DNA of 64,000 bases from the NCBI GenBank assembly GCA_021820845.1, contig JAKADC010000001.1:310001-374000 (forward strand). Direction: 5' to 3'. Both the position numbers and the translations under genes were made by a program. How positions within the stretch are numbered: position 1 is the stretch's first letter; each line of letters opens with the position of its first letter. The notes beneath the pieces are model-generated. The model searched no databases. It saw only the letters and a program-made list of their open reading frames with translations, and was not told the origin of the DNA. Shown here one piece after another: positions 62,705 through 64,000 of this stretch. This stretch comes from Pseudomonadota bacterium. GTDB lineage: Bacteria > Pseudomonadota > Gammaproteobacteria > Burkholderiales > Thiobacillaceae.

Positions 62705-62719
62705 TGACCAAATCGGTCA
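62705..62719. promoter_or_regulatory. Inverted repeat before the 31-residue membrane peptide gene
   Basis: TGACC (62705-62709), five bases, GGTCA (62715-62719): a perfect five-base dyad about 25 bases before the ATG and just ahead of the AAAGGAGG ribosome site. It could be an operator or a weak hairpin; no known site is claimed. Confidence 0.35.
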
Positions 62720-62744
62720 ACAATTCAAAGGAGGAGAGAGAGCC

Positions 62745-62840
62745 ATGAAGAACCCGCTGGATTCGCTGTGGGGCACCGTCATCGCCGGCGTCGTGCTGAC
62801 CGCGGTGCTGTACGTTTTCGCCAGAAACTTTCTGAGCTGA
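62745..62840 (+). CDS. 31-residue single-span membrane peptide
   Basis: A small open frame, too short for usual gene callers: MKNPLDSLWGTVIAGVVLTA is followed by VLYVFARNFLS. It has one membrane helix (about 9-26), a charged start and a positive residue near the end, so it would insert with the N-terminus probably outside. A near-perfect ribosome site, AAAGGAGGAGAG, sits eight bases before the ATG, and the PuuD-like membrane gene starts 11 bases after the stop, so the two are likely co-translated partners. No family recognised. Confidence 0.65.
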   Translation: MKNPLDSLWGTVIAGVVLTAVLYVFARNFLS

Positions 62841-62851
62841 GGGGGCAAGCA

Positions 62852-63352
62852 ATGGAGAACATCGATATCGTTGCCGCGCTCGCCCGCTGGATTCACTTCA
62901 TGGCAGGCGTGATGTGGATCGGCCTGCTGTATTACTTCAACTTCGTGCAGGTCGCGGCGCTGAAACATGCCACCGCCGACGGCACGGCGGCCGGCATCAG
63001 CAAACATGTCGCGCCGCGCGCCCTGCTGTTCTTCCGCTGGGCGGCGGTCGTGACCTGGCTCGCCGGCGCTGCCTTGCTCGGGCCGCTGTTCGTCGATGCC
63101 TTCCTGCTGCGCAACGGCATGGGCGGAATCGGCATCGGCGCGTGGCTGGGCACCATCATGCTGTTCAACGTCTGGGGGCTCATCTGGCCGAACCAGAAGA
63201 AGGTCCTCGGCATGGTTCCCGCGTCGGACGACGAGAAGAATACGGCGCGCCGGGTGGCCTTCCTCGCGTCCCGAACCAACACCATGCTGTCGATCCCGAT
63301 GCTGTTCTTCATGGCGGGCGGGTGGTCTCACCGGATGCTTTTCGGCCTATAA
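62852..63352 (+). CDS. PuuD/urate-oxidase-N-like membrane protein
   Basis: A 166-residue integral membrane protein with four helices. ALARWIHFMAGVMWIGLLYYFNFVQ near 9-33 and the His/Arg pattern around HVAPRALLFFRWAAVVTWLAG near 50-71 match the membrane domain of PuuD (Urate_ox_N) proteins. Full PuuD enzymes carry a C-terminal cytochrome c domain that is absent here. Conserved histidines could bind haem. ATG 62852 is chosen, with GGGGGCAAGC before it; an in-frame start upstream would overlap the peptide gene. Ended by an intrinsic terminator. Confidence 0.75.
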   Translation: MENIDIVAALARWIHFMAGVMWIGLLYYFNFVQVAALKHATADGTAAGISKHVAPRALLFFRWAAVVTWLAGAALLGPLFVDAFLLRNGMGGIGIGAWLGTIMLFNVWGLIWPNQKKVLGMVPASDDEKNTARRVAFLASRTNTMLSIPMLFFMAGGWSHRMLFGL

Positions 63353-63373
63353 TCAAGACGCTGCATGACAAGC

Positions 63374-63397
63374 ACGGCGGCTTAGGCCGCCGTTTTC
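63374..63397 (+). terminator. Intrinsic terminator after the PuuD-like gene
   Basis: ACGGCGGC (63374-63381), loop TTAG, GCCGCCGT (63386-63393) followed by TTTC: an eight-base GC-rich stem with a short T-run, 21 bases after the stop. Confidence 0.8.
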
Positions 63398-63443
63398 TAT
63401 TTCAGCTACAACTATTTTCAGGACCGCCTGGTTGGGGACTGCC

Positions 63444-64000
63444 ATGACAACGCATTTGATGAACACCTATAACCGTCAGCCCGTCGCCTTCGTGCGCGGC
63501 GAGGGCGCCTACCTGTGGGACGAAGCCGGCAAGCGCTATCTCGACGCGGTCGCAGGCGTGGCGGTGAACGGCCTGGGACATGCGCATCCCGGCCTGGTCA
63601 AGGCGATTGCCGACCAGGCCGCGATGCTGATCCATTCGTCCAACCTCTATCGCATTCCACGGCAGGAAGAACTGGCCGATCGCCTGTGCGCGCTGTCGGG
63701 CATGGACAAGGCATTCTTCTGCAACTCGGGCTGCGAGGCCAACGAGGCGGCGATCAAGCTGGCGCGCCTGTATGGCCACAACAAGGGTATCGAGGTGCCG
63801 ACCATCATCGTGATGGAGAAGGCTTTCCACGGCCGCACCATGGCGACGCTGACCGCGACCGGAAGCCGCAAGATCCAGGCCGGGTTCGAGCCGCTGTTGT
63901 CGGGTTTCGCGCGGGTGCCGTTCAATGATCTGGACGCGATTCGCCACGTCGCCGAACACAACAAGAGCGTGGTGGCGGTGCTGGTGGAGGTCGTGCAGGG
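63444..64000 (+). CDS. argD: Acetylornithine/N-succinyldiaminopimelate aminotransferase, N-terminal part
   Basis: The first 185 codons of a class III PLP aminotransferase; the rest lies beyond the window. It opens TTHLMNTYNRQPVAFVRGEGAYLWDEAGKRYLD, then GVAVNGLGHAHPGLVKAI, HSSNLYRIPRQEELADRL and FFCNSGCEANEAAIKLARLYG, the phosphate-binding SGxEANE block of ArgD. It converts N-acetylglutamate semialdehyde to acetylornithine in arginine synthesis. ATG 63444 follows a weak TGGGGA site. The PLP lysine is not reached. Confidence 0.92.
   Translation, partial: MTTHLMNTYNRQPVAFVRGEGAYLWDEAGKRYLDAVAGVAVNGLGHAHPGLVKAIADQAAMLIHSSNLYRIPRQEELADRLCALSGMDKAFFCNSGCEANEAAIKLARLYGHNKGIEVPTIIVMEKAFHGRTMATLTATGSRKIQAGFEPLLSGFARVPFNDLDAIRHVAEHNKSVVAVLVEVVQ

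Noticed and set aside
62632-62748. A 38-residue open frame starting at ATG 62632 just before the membrane peptide
   Set aside because: It has no ribosome site of note, no hydrophobic or domain feature, and overlaps the good ribosome site and start of the peptide gene.

Overview
The window is a 64 kb stretch of a high-GC Gram-negative chromosome, most likely a betaproteobacterium near the Thiobacillus/Nitrosomonadales group. This rests on gene order and protein character, not on a database search: accD-folC-dedD-cvpA-purF; TPR protein-ppiB-lpxH divergent from cysS; an mla lipid-transport operon running into yadGH-like genes, ibaG, murA and a short-form hisG; and rpsT divergent from murJ-ribF-ileS-lspA-fkpB-ispH. 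Both ends cut genes: accD at the left and an argD-type aminotransferase at the right. No rRNA, tRNA, CRISPR array or insertion sequence was seen.

Layout. 1-4248: accD/folC/dedD/cvpA/purF. 4245-5557: metZ behind a complete SAM-II riboswitch (promoter, pseudoknot aptamer, intrinsic terminator). 5554-10066: envelope and housekeeping genes (lpxH, ppiB, TPR protein, cysS) and two poorly known proteins. 10205-18583: phospholipid-trafficking operon mlaFED, a TolC-family gene, mlaC, mlaB, an ABC-2 exporter, ibaG, murA, hisG. 18637-45714: a large surface-polysaccharide region. 45776-46882: thiO. 47153-54536: type IV pilus minor pilins and PilY1. 54555-61719 (minus strand): ispH, fkpB, lspA, ileS, ribF, murJ, transcribed away from rpsT. 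62303-64000: a DUF3579-type gene, a 31-residue membrane peptide, a PuuD-like membrane protein and the start of argD.

The polysaccharide region is a mosaic. Its outer parts have the host's GC-rich codon use: asnB-like, a CgeB-type transferase and an O-antigen ligase on the left; two GT2 enzymes, a wbpV/wbpL/wbpM trio, and GT9, GT10 and GT4 transferases on the right. The middle, about 22.84-37.08 kb, is visibly richer in A and T. It carries an aldolase/SDR/dehydroquinate-synthase-like/epimerase cassette, a GT-B transferase, a two-domain GT2 giant, CDP-3,6-dideoxyhexose genes rfbF-rfbG-rfbH, a Wzm/Wzt exporter and a thiamine-diphosphate enzyme. Its right edge is marked by a 53-codon remnant of a methyltransferase gene.

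Working model (inference): WbpM, WbpV and WbpL make and load the first sugar on undecaprenyl phosphate. RfbFGH make a CDP-4-keto-3,6-dideoxyhexose that the thiamine enzyme may extend to a branched, yersiniose-like sugar. The aldolase/cyclase cassette may supply a second unusual, possibly carbocyclic, residue. The transferases assemble the chain, Wzm/Wzt exports it and the ligase joins it to lipid A-core. A run of ten G inside the cyclase-like gene could make one branch of this phase-variable. The aldolase/cyclase cassette is the best candidate for an undescribed system here.
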